Assembly (NCBI RefSeq): GCF_003363755.1
Contig: NZ_CP031396.1
Location: 1,674,001 to 1,738,000, forward strand
DNA from: Pseudomonas protegens
GTDB lineage: Bacteria > Pseudomonadota > Gammaproteobacteria > Pseudomonadales > Pseudomonadaceae
DNA length: 64,000 bases
Direction of reading: 5' to 3'
In this document: piece by piece, positions 52,184-62,001 of the stretch
Layout of the letters: every line of letters begins with the position of its first letter
How positions within the stretch are numbered: the stretch's first letter is position 1
The notes under the pieces: generated by a model
The model's database searches: none
Told to the model about the DNA's origin: nothing
What the model saw: only the letters and a program-made list of their open reading frames with translations
Translations under genes and position numbers: made by a program

Positions 52184-52795
52184 TCACAGCTCAACACCTT
52201 TCTGCGCCTTGATACCGGCCTGGAACGCATGCTTGACCATGCCCATTTCAGTGACGGTATCTGCCAGCTCGATCATCTCCGGCTTGGCGCCGCGGCCGGT
52301 CACCACCACATGCTGCATGGGTGGCCGAGCCTGCAGATCACTGAGCACCTGGTCCAGATCCAGGTAGCCGTGCTTGAGCGCGATGTTCAACTCGTCGAGT
52401 ACGACAAGACCAATCTCCGGGTCGCTCAACAGCTCCCTGGATACCGCCCAGGCCGCTTCGGCCGCAGCAATGTCGCGCTGGCGATCCTGGGTCTCCCAGG
52501 TGAAGCCCTCACCCATCACGTGAAACCGCACCTGCTCTGGAAAACGCCGGAAGAACAACTCTTCCCCGGTGCTGTTACGGCCCTTGATGAACTGCACCAC
52601 ACCGCACTGCATACCGTGGCCCATGGACCGCGCCAGCATGCCGAAGGCCGAACTGCTCTTGCCCTTGCCATTGCCAGTCAGCACCAGCAACAGACCACAT
52701 TCGTTGGGCGAGTTGGCGATGCGCTCGTCGATCACGGCTTTCTTGCGCAACATGCGCGCCAGATGGCGCTCGTCACGATCGGGGGATTCACTCAT
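52184..52795 (-). CDS. cobO: Corrinoid adenosyltransferase
   Basis: A 203-residue CobA/CobO/BtuR-type enzyme that adds the 5'-deoxyadenosyl group from ATP to Co(I) corrinoids. LLLVLTGNGKGKSSSAFGML holds the P-loop, and LVVLDELNIALKHGYL and VVTGRGAKPEMIELADTVTEM are family hallmarks. The ATG ending at 52795 was selected; the longer frame lies inside the riboswitch. It is first of ten co-directional cobalamin genes and follows the riboswitch. Confidence 0.95.
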   Translation of the reverse strand: MSESPDRDERHLARMLRKKAVIDERIANSPNECGLLLVLTGNGKGKSSSAFGMLARSMGHGMQCGVVQFIKGRNSTGEELFFRRFPEQVRFHVMGEGFTWETQDRQRDIAAAEAAWAVSRELLSDPEIGLVVLDELNIALKHGYLDLDQVLSDLQARPPMQHVVVTGRGAKPEMIELADTVTEMGMVKHAFQAGIKAQKGVEL

Positions 52796-52834
52796 GGGGC
52801 AGCTCTCCGTTGGGGCTGGGGAACGGCGGGCAGG

Positions 52835-52883
52835 AAAAAAAAGAGACGGCGCTAGCCTGGCATCGCCCACCGTGATGCCGTTG
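52835..52883 (-). terminator. Expression platform of the cobalamin riboswitch
   Basis: On the minus strand GGCATC and GATGCC pair, an outer ACGGC/GCCGT pairing is possible, and a run of eight T residues follows (52835-52842 read in complement). This fits transcription termination when cobalamin is bound. Confidence 0.65.
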
Positions 52884-52888
52884 GATGG

Positions 52889-53095
52889 ATCAGGCCGGTC
52901 TCCGGGCTCATGAGGGGCATCACTGCCGGGCTGCGCGCCTTCCCATGTCATCGACACAGTGGCATGTGGCACAGCCTTGACTCATCTACCGTTGCGGGGG
53001 CAGCGCCGGAATCGTTGCCGTGTCCATCGCTGGAACAGGCCCTGACCGGCTTCCCTGTTTCACTCTGTCGACCATGGGCCACAGAGCACCTGAAA
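52889..53095 (-). ncRNA. Adenosylcobalamin riboswitch
   Basis: Read on the minus strand, the cobalamin-element blocks appear in order: CAGGTGCTC, GGGAAGCCGGTCAG, CCCCCGCAACGGT, GAGTCAAGGCTG, the B12 box ATGCCACTGTG, GGGAAGGCGCGC and GAGCCCGGAGACCGGCCTG. It stands 94 bp before cobO and should switch off the whole ten-gene operon when B12 is plentiful. Confidence 0.95.
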
Positions 53096-53278
53096 CAAGT
53101 CGCGAAGGTTAGAGGGTTGGGGGTGGAGCGTCAATTGAAGCCAGCCGTCGCACATCACACAAAACTGCACTGCATCAACAAACTGACGCCAATCTTGTGC
53201 CACACTCAGAGCAGTGATATCAAAAAGCCATAACCCAGGACCCAAGGTCCTGCCGCACAACAATAAGGAGTGAGCTCG

Positions 53279-53860
53279 ATGCAAGGCATGATCATCAGCA
53301 ATCCAAAGCTGGAATTCCTGCGCCCGATGCTGGAACGCTGGTTCGATTGCATTGACCGCTACAACGCAGTCCGCGGCGATAGCGAAACCCCGTACTGGTT
53401 CGATGAAAAGGCCAACCTGGGATTGCTTTCTGCGGCGGCCTGGATGGCGGAGATGATCAGCCTGGAACACAGCCCCAGCAAGAAGCAACAGGAAGACGGC
53501 GCCCGCAACGCTCGTACCGACCTGTACCTGGCCACCAAGGACGAACGCGCCTATATCCAGAGCACCCAGCGCTGGCCGCGGGTCAACAGCCTGCACCTGA
53601 CCCAGCCATTGCTGGACATTGCCAGTGACGCCAGAAAGATCAGCTACCCCAGCGACCTGAGGCTTGGCTGCCTGTTTGTCGCCCCGCAAAAAGCCCAGCA
53701 CAGCGCCTCTCCCGAAGAACTTCAGGACATGCTGGACGAACTGCAAAAGGAGCACTGCTGCGCCGTAGCCTGGTACTTCCCCTACGCCTACCGCAAGCTG
53801 CACAACGAAAGCGGCCACTACTATCCGGGGATTGCCGTACTGTTCAAGGAGGCCCGCTGA
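53279..53860 (+). CDS. Hypothetical protein, soluble
   Basis: A 193-residue protein without signal peptide or membrane segment. Aromatic-rich stretches (ERWFDCIDRYNAV, PYWFDEKANLGLLSAAAWMAEM, AVAWYFPYAYRKLHNESGHYYPGIAVLF) suggest a compact alpha/beta fold. I do not recognise the family. ATG 53279 has AAGGAG eight bases before it; a GTG at 53270 would start within that site. It is divergent from the cobalamin operon, with the riboswitch in the 480-bp gap, and 70 bp before the sugar dehydrogenase. Confidence 0.75.
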   Translation: MQGMIISNPKLEFLRPMLERWFDCIDRYNAVRGDSETPYWFDEKANLGLLSAAAWMAEMISLEHSPSKKQQEDGARNARTDLYLATKDERAYIQSTQRWPRVNSLHLTQPLLDIASDARKISYPSDLRLGCLFVAPQKAQHSASPEELQDMLDELQKEHCCAVAWYFPYAYRKLHNESGHYYPGIAVLFKEAR

Positions 53861-53930
53861 TCAGGCGGAACCATCGACTGGCTATGCTCCTCTATGACTA
53901 CGACGTTCGTGCACTCATAGGGAAATCAGC

Positions 53931-55250
53931 ATGCTCAAGCTTCAACACACCTTGCTTATCGCTATCGCCGCCGGCCTCACCGCCTGCGGCGAAACCTCAA
54001 GCCTGCAAGTCTCGGACGGCACCGGACCGAACCCCAAACTGCCGCAGCCCAATCCCACGCTGATCCCCACGGTCAATATTGCCCCCGCCATCGGCTGGCC
54101 CGAGGGCGCAAAACCCACGGCAGCAGCCGGCACACAGGTTGCCGCCTTCGCCGAAAACCTCGACCACCCACGCTGGCTGTATGTATTACCCAATGGCGAT
54201 GTATTGGTAGCTGAAACCAATGCACCGCCCAAGCCGGATGACAGCCAGGGCATTCGCGGCTGGATCGCCGGAAAAGTGATGGGCCGCGCCGGCGCAACCG
54301 TCCCCAGCGCCAATCGCATTACCCTGTTGCGAGACCAGGATCACGACGGCGTAGCCGAAACCCGCAGCTTGTTCCTGGAGAACCTCAACTCCCCATTCGG
54401 CATGACCCTGGTGGGCAATGATCTGTATGTAGCGGACACCGACAAGCTGCTGCGCTTCCCCTATCAGGCCGGTGACACCCACATCAGCGCAGCCCCCACC
54501 AAGGTGCTCGACCTCCCCGGCGGCACACTCAACCACCACTGGACCAAGAACGTCATCGCCAGCAAGGACGCAAGCAAGCTGTATGTCACCGTCGGCTCGA
54601 ACAGTAACGTTGGGGAAAACGGCCTGGATAAAGAAGAAGGCCGTGCAGCCATCTGGGAAGTGGATCGAGCCAGCGGCAAGCATCGCCTGTTCGCCACCGG
54701 CCTGCGCAACCCCAATGGCCTGGCCTGGGAGCCGGTCAGTGGAGCGCTATGGACCGCCGTCAATGAGCGCGACGAAATAGGCAGCGACCTGGTTCCGGAC
54801 TACATCACCTCGGTCAAGGACGGGGCTTTTTATGGCTGGCCCTTCAGTTACTACGGGCAACACGTGGACGTGCGGGTCAAGCCACAAAACCTCGAACAGG
54901 TGAGCAAGGCAATCGCCCCGGATTATGCCGTGGGCCCGCATACAGCCTCACTGGGCCTGACCTTCGCCGAAGGCAGCAGACTTCCCGCGCCCTTTACCGA
55001 AGGAGCCTTCATCGGCCAGCACGGCTCCTGGAACCGCAAGCCCTACAGCGGCTACAAGGTGATATTCGTGCCTTTCCGTGCAGGCAAACCCCAGGGACAA
55101 CCGATCGACGTACTCAGCGGCTTTCTCAATGCCGATGAAAAAGCCCTGGGACGCCCGGTCGGGGTAGTCATCGATCAGCAAGGGGGGCTATTGGTCGCCG
55201 ATGACGTCGGCAACAAGATCTGGCGGGTATCCGCCGCCAAAGCGCCCTGA
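53931..55250 (+). CDS. PQQ-dependent sugar (sorbosone-type) dehydrogenase, lipoprotein
   Basis: A 439-residue periplasmic protein of the soluble glucose/sorbosone dehydrogenase beta-propeller family. The lipoprotein signal ends in LTAC (cysteine about residue 19), a proline-rich tether follows (about 30-65), then the propeller with [38 protein letters not shown] and [17 protein letters not shown]. Relatives oxidise sugars or aldoses with PQQ. The substrate is not known. Convergent with the methyltransferase gene, which begins 2 bp after its stop. Confidence 0.87.
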   Translation: MLKLQHTLLIAIAAGLTACGETSSLQVSDGTGPNPKLPQPNPTLIPTVNIAPAIGWPEGAKPTAAAGTQVAAFAENLDHPRWLYVLPNGDVLVAETNAPPKPDDSQGIRGWIAGKVMGRAGATVPSANRITLLRDQDHDGVAETRSLFLENLNSPFGMTLVGNDLYVADTDKLLRFPYQAGDTHISAAPTKVLDLPGGTLNHHWTKNVIASKDASKLYVTVGSNSNVGENGLDKEEGRAAIWEVDRASGKHRLFATGLRNPNGLAWEPVSGALWTAVNERDEIGSDLVPDYITSVKDGAFYGWPFSYYGQHVDVRVKPQNLEQVSKAIAPDYAVGPHTASLGLTFAEGSRLPAPFTEGAFIGQHGSWNRKPYSGYKVIFVPFRAGKPQGQPIDVLSGFLNADEKALGRPVGVVIDQQGGLLVADDVGNKIWRVSAAKAP

Positions 55251-55252
55251 GT

Positions 55253-55915
55253 TCAACGCTTGCGGCACAGGGTCAGGCCATCCCCCAAGGGAAGCAGCGA
55301 CAGGTCGATACGCGAGTCATCCTTCAAGGCGCGATTGAGCGTCTGGATGGCTCGGGTATCCTCACTGGCGGCATTCGCCTCCAGCACTCGCCCGCTCCAT
55401 AGCGTGTTGTCGAACACCGCCAGGCCCCCAACTCGCAGTAAACGCAGGGCAAACTCCAGATAGGCTGGATAATTGGCCTTGTCCGCATCGATAAAGATCA
55501 GATCGAAAGACTCAAGCTGGCCCGCCTGCTCCAGGCCAGCCAGAGTCTGCAGCGCGGGCGCCAGGCGCAGGTCAATACGCTGGTCGACTCCCGCGTCCTT
55601 CCAGTAACGACAGGCGGTGGCATTGTAATCGCCGGGAATATCACAACAGATCAACAAACCATCGTCGGGCAGCGCCTGGGCCATGCACAAGGCGCTATAG
55701 CCGGTGAAGGTCCCGACCTCGAGGATGCGGCGAGCACCGATCAGCTTGATCAGCAGCGCGAGGAACTGCCCCTGCTCCGGCGCCACCTGCCAGCGCGCAT
55801 TGGGCAGCGCCTGGGTTTCGTCACGCAAACGACGCAATAAGGGCGTCTCACGCAGTGAAACGTCCAGCAGGTACTGATAAAGGGCATCGTCGAGGTTGAG
55901 GGTACGAGCAGTCAC
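55253..55915 (-). CDS. Class I SAM-dependent O-methyltransferase (family 3)
   Basis: A 220-residue cytosolic enzyme of the catechol/caffeoyl-CoA O-methyltransferase family. The SAM site is in ARRILEVGTFTGYSALCMAQALPDDG, and FDLIFIDADKANYPAYLEFALRLLRVGG and FDNTLWSGRV carry the metal-binding acidic residues. The start is probably GTG 55913-55915 after GAGG at five bases; the longer frame from 55975 lacks a ribosome site. Substrate unknown. Convergent with the sugar dehydrogenase. Confidence 0.88.
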   Translation of the reverse strand: MTARTLNLDDALYQYLLDVSLRETPLLRRLRDETQALPNARWQVAPEQGQFLALLIKLIGARRILEVGTFTGYSALCMAQALPDDGLLICCDIPGDYNATACRYWKDAGVDQRIDLRLAPALQTLAGLEQAGQLESFDLIFIDADKANYPAYLEFALRLLRVGGLAVFDNTLWSGRVLEANAASEDTRAIQTLNRALKDDSRIDLSLLPLGDGLTLCRKR

Positions 55916-55937
55916 GAGCACCTCGACCGGAGAAGTG

Positions 55938-56471
55938 TTATGGGTTGTGCGCCAGATGTTCCGGCTGCAGTACACGCTTGGCGCTCAGGTAGGCCTTCTG
56001 CCAATAGGCTTTGGACAGACTGTCGAGCTTCACGGTGCCACCTGTGGCCGGGGCGTGCACGAAACGCCCTTCGCCAACATAGATCCCTGCATGGCTGACC
56101 TGAGAACCGCCATTGGTGGCGAAGAAGATCAGGTCACCGGTCTGCAAGGCATTCTTGCCCACATCCGGCGCCTGCATGCCGATCATTTCCCGAGTCGAGC
56201 GCGGCAAGGAAATACCCGCCGCATCACGGTAGACATAACCAATCAAACCGCTGCAATCGAATCCGGAGTCCGGTGTATTGCCACCCCAGCGATAGGGCGT
56301 GCCTACCAGACCCAAGGCGCGAAACAGTACGTCTTCGGCAACCGGAGAAAAGGCCTGGGAGGAATTGAATACAGGAGCACGTACCACAGGCGCCGGAGGC
56401 GGTGTACGACTGGCGCAAGCACTGAGCAGTGCAGCGAGGGCAATAAGCGCGAAACGGGCCGAGGTCGACAT
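55938..56471 (-). CDS. NlpC/P60 lipoprotein peptidase (first of two)
   Basis: A 177-residue lipoprotein (LSAC, cysteine about 19) with an NlpC/P60 domain that cleaves peptide bonds in peptidoglycan stems. Catalytic Cys is in GFDCSGLIGYVY and His in VSHAGIYVGEGRFVHAP. It resembles the next gene upstream (56636-57256) throughout the domain, so the two arose by duplication. Between them is a strong terminator, so they are separate transcripts. Confidence 0.9.
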   Translation of the reverse strand: MSTSARFALIALAALLSACASRTPPPAPVVRAPVFNSSQAFSPVAEDVLFRALGLVGTPYRWGGNTPDSGFDCSGLIGYVYRDAAGISLPRSTREMIGMQAPDVGKNALQTGDLIFFATNGGSQVSHAGIYVGEGRFVHAPATGGTVKLDSLSKAYWQKAYLSAKRVLQPEHLAHNP

Positions 56472-56526
56472 AAGCTGAACAATCCTGATCGGGATGCGGC
56501 TTTCTCTGCCGTGGTACTGAAAACAA

Positions 56527-56553
56527 AACCGCGTAAGCAGGGCTTACGCGGTT
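56527..56553 (-). terminator. Terminator between the two NlpC/P60 genes
   Basis: AACCGCGTAAGC (56527-56538) and GCTTACGCGGTT (56542-56553) pair perfectly; on the minus strand TTGTTTT follows. It ends the transcript of the upstream NlpC/P60 gene. Confidence 0.88.
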
Positions 56554-56635
56554 AGTTTCAACAATAGATCAGGATTCTAGCGCCTACACGCCAAACTTCA
56601 AGTAAGACTTTAACTTCGCCCTACAAACAGTCAGC

Positions 56636-57256
56636 TTATTTACGTGCAGTGACCACAGTCGGTGCCATGGCGAGGGCTCGCTTGGCTTCGATGAAGGTCT
56701 TGCTCCAATAGCTATCACCCAGGCTGTCTACTCGCACGCCGCCACTGCGACGGCTGCTGGAGTGGATGAACTGATCATCCCCCAGATAGATACCGGCGTG
56801 GCTGACGCGCCCGCGACCGTTGGTGCTGAAGAACAGCAGATCGCCCGGCTTGAGGTTGTTACGCGCTACCAGAGGAGCCTTGACGTTGATCATTTCGCGA
56901 GTGGAGCGCGGCAGATTCATGCCCGCCTCTTCGCGAAACAGATAACCAATGAAACCGCTGCAATCGAAGCCGGCTTCCGAGGTACCGCCGAAACGGTAAC
57001 GGGTACCGATCAGGGACATGCCGCGCTCAAGGATGCTGTCAGCCAGAACTGGCAACTGGTAAGGCTTGCTGTCAGAGAACTCTGCCAGTTCCTTTTCAGT
57101 TGCCAGCTCTTCCTGGTAAACAGCGGAAGACTGGTTTTTTGCGGAGACTTGAGCCTGTTGCACGGGTTGCTGCTGAGACACAGGGGTGTGAGAAGCGCAA
57201 CCAAACAACAGGGTAACGAGTGCGAGAGGCACGAGGGGTGCGAAGCGATTTAGCAT
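56636..57256 (-). CDS. NlpC/P60 lipoprotein peptidase (second of two)
   Basis: A 206-residue lipoprotein (LFGC, cysteine about 20) with a glutamine-rich spacer (about 25-75) and an NlpC/P60 domain. Catalytic Cys is in GFDCSGFIGYLF and His in VSHAGIYLGDDQFIHSS. It is probably a murein endopeptidase at the outer membrane, as with E. coli Spr/MepS and NlpC. I prefer ATG 57254-57256; a GTG two codons earlier is possible, and neither has a strong ribosome site. The 220 bp before it show nothing notable. Confidence 0.9.
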   Translation of the reverse strand: MLNRFAPLVPLALVTLLFGCASHTPVSQQQPVQQAQVSAKNQSSAVYQEELATEKELAEFSDSKPYQLPVLADSILERGMSLIGTRYRFGGTSEAGFDCSGFIGYLFREEAGMNLPRSTREMINVKAPLVARNNLKPGDLLFFSTNGRGRVSHAGIYLGDDQFIHSSSRRSGGVRVDSLGDSYWSKTFIEAKRALAMAPTVVTARK

Positions 57257-57479
57257 GGGCACGACCGTGGCTTGAAATAAAAGAAGACGCGACTATGCCT
57301 TCTATCGCCCTCATTTGCAAATTCAATCGATCAGAATGTGACTTATGAGTTTCTTCCGTACATCTAAGGCTTTAAGCCCATTTTAAGTCCGCCCGCCTCT
57401 GGAAACCCTTCCAAAGGTGCGTTTTCTGACGCCTGAAATATGCCGAACGCCTTCCAGCAAAGCGCTGCAGGCCTTGGTT

Positions 57480-58184
57480 TTACCAGCCCAGAGTCTCTTT
57501 CAGGAAAGGAATGGTCAGCTTGCGCTGAGCTTGCAATGAGGCCTGATCAAGGCGCTCGAGCAACTCGAAAAGTGCACTCATGCTGCGAGTCCCGCGAGTC
57601 AGAATAAAATGCCCGACTTCATCGGTCAGATGCAGCCCACGACGGGACGCACGCAGTTGCAGGGCACGCAATTTATCTTCATCAGAGAGCGGACGCATCT
57701 GGAATATCAGCGCCAGGGTCAGACGGGACTTCAAGTCCGCCAGTTTCACCGGCAACTCCCGGGGTGAGGTCGAGGCCGCGATCAGCAAGCGTCGACCACT
57801 GTCACGCAAGCGATTGAACAGATGGAACAGCGCCTCTTCCCAATCGGCCTTGCCGGCCACCGCCTGTAGATCATCCAGGCAAACCAATTCGTACTGTTCA
57901 AGATTGTCGAGAATCTCGATACCACGATCCAGCAACTCTGCCAGCGGCAGGTAAACCGCAGGCTCCCCCAACTGCTCGAAACGCAAACACGCCGCCTGCA
58001 GCAAGTGCGTACGGCCTACACCGTCCTTGCCCCAGAGGTAGATCAGGCTTTCGGTCCAACCGGCGTCGGCTTCGCATAGGCGCTCGACGTAGCCGAGTGC
58101 AGCGGCATTGGCGCCTGGATAGTAGTTGATGAAGGTGGCGTCATCACGCAGACGCACACCTAGGGGCAGCTGAATCGGTTTCAT
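57480..58184 (-). CDS. hda: DnaA regulatory inactivator Hda
   Basis: A 234-residue DnaA-like AAA+ protein without a DNA-binding domain. The N-terminal QLPLGVRLRD is the sliding-clamp-binding motif, followed by Walker A LWGKDGVGRTHLL, Walker B LVCLDDLQAV and sensor region LLIAAS. With the DNA-loaded clamp it triggers hydrolysis of DnaA-ATP after initiation. About 215 bp separate it from the AI-2E family gene upstream; it may be co-transcribed with it. Confidence 0.92.
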   Translation of the reverse strand: MKPIQLPLGVRLRDDATFINYYPGANAAALGYVERLCEADAGWTESLIYLWGKDGVGRTHLLQAACLRFEQLGEPAVYLPLAELLDRGIEILDNLEQYELVCLDDLQAVAGKADWEEALFHLFNRLRDSGRRLLIAASTSPRELPVKLADLKSRLTLALIFQMRPLSDEDKLRALQLRASRRGLHLTDEVGHFILTRGTRSMSALFELLERLDQASLQAQRKLTIPFLKETLGW

Positions 58185-58399
58185 GCTGACTGAACAGTTC
58201 CAAAGGAACCGTTAGTGGCCTCTGTGTAAAGTTTGCAAAGTTTATACCCGTGACGCCGAGCGCACAATGCAGCAGACCACAAGCAAAATCAAAGGTTTGC
58301 GTCAGCCGAAGCGGGGCAAAGGGGATTCTTTGACAGCCCGGACAGCAACAGATGGACAGTCATGAATGGGCGCCCCTGCTCGTCGAGCCTTTTGCCCGC

Positions 58400-59473
58400 C
58401 TACAGTTCGGGGTCTTCAGCACCACTGTAGATGTCCGAGTCCTTGTACAGGTCATGCACATGGCGTACGAGCACCATGATCACCGCAGCCACCGGCAGAG
58501 CCAGCAGCACCCCGGTAAACCCGAACAGCTCGCCACCCGCAAGAATGGCAAAGATTACCGCCACCGGATGCAGACCAATGCGATCACCTACCAGCAACGG
58601 CGTCAGCACCATCCCCTCCAGCGCCTGCCCGACCATGAATACCGCAACGATGCCGAGCATCGGGTACAGGTCGCCACCAAACTGGAACAGACCGGCTATC
58701 AGCGCAGCTCCAATGCCTATGACAAAGCCCATGTACGGCACGATCGCTGCCAAACCGGCAATCAGGCCGATCAACAAGCCCAGCTCGAGCCCTACCAACA
58801 TCAGCCCTGCCGCATAGATCACCCCGAGAGCCAGCATCACCAGCAATTGCCCGCGGACAAATGCCCCCAGCACCTCATGACACTCACCCGCCAGGGACAT
58901 CACCCGCTCCTCGCGATTGCGCGGCAACAGGCTCCGGATCTTGGCCATCATCAGATCCCAGTCCCGCAGCAGGTAGAAGCTGACCACCGGGATCAGTACC
59001 AGGTTGGCCAGCCAGCCGATCAGCGCCAACCCCGAAGCCGTGGCCTGGCTCAGCACCACACCCACGATGTCCGTGGTCTGCCCCATATGCTCACTGATGG
59101 CAGCCTTGACCTTGTCGAACTTCCAGAAGCCATCCGCCAACCCCAGCCGGGACTGCACCCAGGGCATTGCCGAGTGCTGCATCCAGTCGAGCATTTGCGG
59201 CGCCAATTCATACAATCGCAGCAACTGCTTGGCCAGCATCGGCACCAATACCAGCAGCAGCGTCATCACGATCAGGGTGAACAGCGCAAACACAGCCACC
59301 ACACCCCAGGTACGGGACAGCCCCCATTTTTCCAGGCGATCCACCAAGGGGTCGAACAGATAGGCCAGCAACAGCGCCACCAGGAACGGACTCAGGATCG
59401 GGTGCAGCAGGTAAACCAACCCACAAACCAGGAGCACTCCACCCAACCAGACCCAACGACGCGTATCAGCCAT
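58400..59473 (-). CDS. AI-2E family (PerM-like) membrane transporter
   Basis: A 357-residue inner-membrane protein with about eight helices and the family segments LLAYLFDPLVDRLEKWGLSR, IPVVSFYLLRDWDLM and LGLLIGLIAGLAAIVPYMGFVIG. Members export autoinducer-2 or act as Na+/H+ antiporters; many, including PerM, have no defined substrate. Adjacent on the same strand to hda and the DUF2066 gene, a neighbourhood I recall as conserved in Pseudomonas. Confidence 0.9.
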   Translation of the reverse strand: MADTRRWVWLGGVLLVCGLVYLLHPILSPFLVALLLAYLFDPLVDRLEKWGLSRTWGVVAVFALFTLIVMTLLLVLVPMLAKQLLRLYELAPQMLDWMQHSAMPWVQSRLGLADGFWKFDKVKAAISEHMGQTTDIVGVVLSQATASGLALIGWLANLVLIPVVSFYLLRDWDLMMAKIRSLLPRNREERVMSLAGECHEVLGAFVRGQLLVMLALGVIYAAGLMLVGLELGLLIGLIAGLAAIVPYMGFVIGIGAALIAGLFQFGGDLYPMLGIVAVFMVGQALEGMVLTPLLVGDRIGLHPVAVIFAILAGGELFGFTGVLLALPVAAVIMVLVRHVHDLYKDSDIYSGAEDPEL

Positions 59474-59511
59474 AAACCACTCCTGCTTCTATATAGAAGG
59501 AAATCAACCTG

Positions 59512-60561
59512 CTACCAACGAAAACGCAACTGTGCCGGTGTCGCAGGCGCTGCGACCGGCGCGGTGCCTTGCCCGCCTTGCACAGACACCTGGGGAGCCG
59601 GCACCTCATCAGCCGGGATCTCTTGCAGCTTGGCCAGGGACAACTGCGCCCGCAGTTGCTCCGCGCTGCCATTGACCCGATAGACGACCCGGTCACCGTC
59701 GATACTCTGCAACTGCGCACCGAAAGGCTCCAAAAGGTGCCCCAAGGCGGCATAGTGCTCCAGGGTCATGCCCTGCACTTCCAGCAACTGCTCACTGGAA
59801 ACACCGGGACGGGTAACGAAACGCGGTGCCAGACGCTGACTCACCGCAAGCAACACGCCATCTGCCAGGGCGGCGGTATCAGCCCCCTGAACAGTGCCTT
59901 GCTCTTTCTGATCGCCAAGCCACAACCGCCACTTGGCCTGCCATTGGCCGCCCTCTTCACGAGCATGTACCGCCAACAGCGCATCTGCGCCGTAGCGCTC
60001 GGAAGCTTCACGCAGCGGAGTCGGATCGGCGCCTTCGAGATTCGGCGCCGTCGCGACGATCTGCTCATCCAGGTCGCCAAGAGGCAAACGCAGAGGCAGG
60101 CCACGATGCTGAGCGGCTCGCCGCAGGGGCGCGGCACTGGCCTGGCCATCCCCGACCAGGCTCGAGCCTTCGGTTGAGTCACTCAGCCACCAACCGAGGA
60201 TCGACGGCCGATTGCTTCCCCACAATGGCAACCCCGCCTGACGCAGGGCACGATCGGTACTGACCGGATCGAAGTCCACCTGCAAGCTTTCCGGCGGCCC
60301 GGCGTCATAACCGTACTGACTGATGATCTGCTGCGGGTCCTTGCGGATCGCTGCCAGACCGGGACCCTGCGCAGCCTTGGCGTCACCAGTGAGACGCAGC
60401 ACCAGGGTTTCCAGTGCTCGCTGGGTCGCCTGGTTGCGCTCTTCGGGCGACTGGCTGCTCACCGGCTCACGCACCTGATACAAGCCATTGAGGGTTTCGG
60501 CATGACTCGCCAGGCTGACCAATGACAAACAGCCCACAAATAGAAATTTACCCAGACGCAT
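59512..60561 (-). CDS. DUF2066 exported protein
   Basis: A 349-residue protein with a signal peptide (about 1-21, to SHA) and the DUF2066 pattern at its N-terminus (LNGLYQVREPVSSQSPEERNQATQRALETLVLRLTGD). The function of the family is unknown. The C-terminus is a low-complexity, Ala/Pro/Gln-rich tail. The ATG ending at 60561 was chosen; 29 upstream codons do not give a signal peptide. Divergent from purM. Confidence 0.86.
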   Translation of the reverse strand: MRLGKFLFVGCLSLVSLASHAETLNGLYQVREPVSSQSPEERNQATQRALETLVLRLTGDAKAAQGPGLAAIRKDPQQIISQYGYDAGPPESLQVDFDPVSTDRALRQAGLPLWGSNRPSILGWWLSDSTEGSSLVGDGQASAAPLRRAAQHRGLPLRLPLGDLDEQIVATAPNLEGADPTPLREASERYGADALLAVHAREEGGQWQAKWRLWLGDQKEQGTVQGADTAALADGVLLAVSQRLAPRFVTRPGVSSEQLLEVQGMTLEHYAALGHLLEPFGAQLQSIDGDRVVYRVNGSAEQLRAQLSLAKLQEIPADEVPAPQVSVQGGQGTAPVAAPATPAQLRFRW

Positions 60562-60931
60562 GGAAGATTCCCGACGACAAAAAACGATTGAAACAGTACG
60601 CATGAACCGCTGCGAGCAAGGCTGTGACCACAAGCCCCGGCAAAACATTCACCCGTCGCCCGATTGTTTTCGCACTGTCATAACGATAGCCACTTGAGCG
60701 CTATACCTTATACAGGCATGGGCAGGGGCACCAACACGGCCAATCGCAGTTTTTTTAACCGGATATGCCTCTACCCGTCGGCCCGAGGATGGCCGCTGCC
60801 CCTCAAGCCTGATAAAATCGCGCGCCTTCGCAGACCGGCATCAGCTGGGCACCCTGAAACCCTTTTGCAGTGTTTCAGCAGGCTCTCTGGTTCGGTCGAT
60901 ACCCCCTGAATCCCCCCTAAAGGCCTGGATC
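60562..60931. other. Divergent control region of purM and the DUF2066 gene
   Basis: No gene lies in these 370 bp. GATAAAAT followed by CGCGCGCC (about 60810-60825) looks like a -10 box with a GC-rich discriminator for purM. CTGAAAC and GTTTCAG (about 60857-60880) form a 7-bp hairpin in the leader. I see no site like the E. coli PurR operator. Confidence 0.45.
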
Positions 60932-61990
60932 ATGAGCAAGCAACCCTCCCTGAGCTACAAAGACGCCGGTGTAGACATCGACGCCGGTGAAGCATTGGTC
61001 GAACGCATCAAGAGCGTCGCCAAGCGCACTGCGCGCCCGGAAGTCATGGGCGGCCTGGGCGGTTTCGGCGCCCTCTGCGAAATCCCGGCCGGCTACAAGC
61101 AGCCTGTACTGGTTTCCGGTACTGACGGCGTCGGCACCAAGCTGCGCCTGGCCCTGAACCTGAACAAGCACGACAGCATCGGCATCGACCTGGTGGCCAT
61201 GTGTGTCAACGATCTGGTGGTCTGCGGCGCCGAACCGCTGTTCTTCCTCGACTACTACGCCACCGGCAAGCTCAACGTCGACACCGCAGCCCAGGTAGTG
61301 ACCGGCATCGGCGCCGGCTGCGAACTGTCCGGCTGCTCCCTGGTGGGCGGCGAAACCGCTGAAATGCCAGGCATGTACGAGGGCGAAGACTACGACCTGG
61401 CCGGTTTCTGCGTCGGCGTGGTGGAAAAAGCCGAAATCATCGACGGCTCGAAAGTCGCCGCCGGTGACGCCCTGCTGGCCCTGCCGTCTTCCGGCCCGCA
61501 CTCCAACGGCTACTCGCTGATCCGCAAGATCATCGAAGTATCCGGTGCCGACATCGAAAGCATCCAGCTGGACGGCAAGCCACTGACCGACCTGCTGATG
61601 GCCCCGACCCGCATCTACGTCAAGCCGCTGCTCAAGCTGATCAAGGACACCGGCGCGGTCAAGGCCATGGCCCACATTACCGGCGGCGGCCTGCTGGACA
61701 ACATCCCGCGCGTGCTGCCAAAAGGCGCCCAGGCGGTGGTCGATGTGGCGAGCTGGAAACGTCCGGCGGTCTTCGACTGGCTGCAAGAGCAAGGCAACGT
61801 CGACGAACACGAAATGCACCGCGTACTGAACTGTGGCGTGGGCATGGTCATCTGCGTCGCCCAGGACCAGGTCGAAAACGCCCTGAATGTTCTGCGCGAA
61901 GCTGGCGAGCAGCCTTGGGTCATTGGCCAAATCGCCACCGCAGCCGAAGGCGCGGCCCAGGTTGAGCTGAAGAACCTCAAGGCCCACTGA
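60932..61990 (+). CDS. purM: Phosphoribosylformylglycinamidine cyclo-ligase
   Basis: A 352-residue enzyme that closes the imidazole ring (FGAM to AIR) in purine synthesis. The family start [20 protein letters not shown], the phosphate-binding [15 protein letters not shown], and [11 protein letters not shown] are diagnostic. The stop codon overlaps an ATG of purN. A leader of about 100 nt holds a small hairpin. Confidence 0.97.
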   Translation: MSKQPSLSYKDAGVDIDAGEALVERIKSVAKRTARPEVMGGLGGFGALCEIPAGYKQPVLVSGTDGVGTKLRLALNLNKHDSIGIDLVAMCVNDLVVCGAEPLFFLDYYATGKLNVDTAAQVVTGIGAGCELSGCSLVGGETAEMPGMYEGEDYDLAGFCVGVVEKAEIIDGSKVAAGDALLALPSSGPHSNGYSLIRKIIEVSGADIESIQLDGKPLTDLLMAPTRIYVKPLLKLIKDTGAVKAMAHITGGGLLDNIPRVLPKGAQAVVDVASWKRPAVFDWLQEQGNVDEHEMHRVLNCGVGMVICVAQDQVENALNVLREAGEQPWVIGQIATAAEGAAQVELKNLKAH

Positions 61991-62001
61991 TGCAAGAGCG
62001 G

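Noticed and set aside
58352..59683. A 443-codon open frame on the plus strand
   Set aside because: It lies antisense to the AI-2E family gene, is rich in His, Gln and Pro as GC-rich antisense frames are, and has no ribosome site or recognisable domain.
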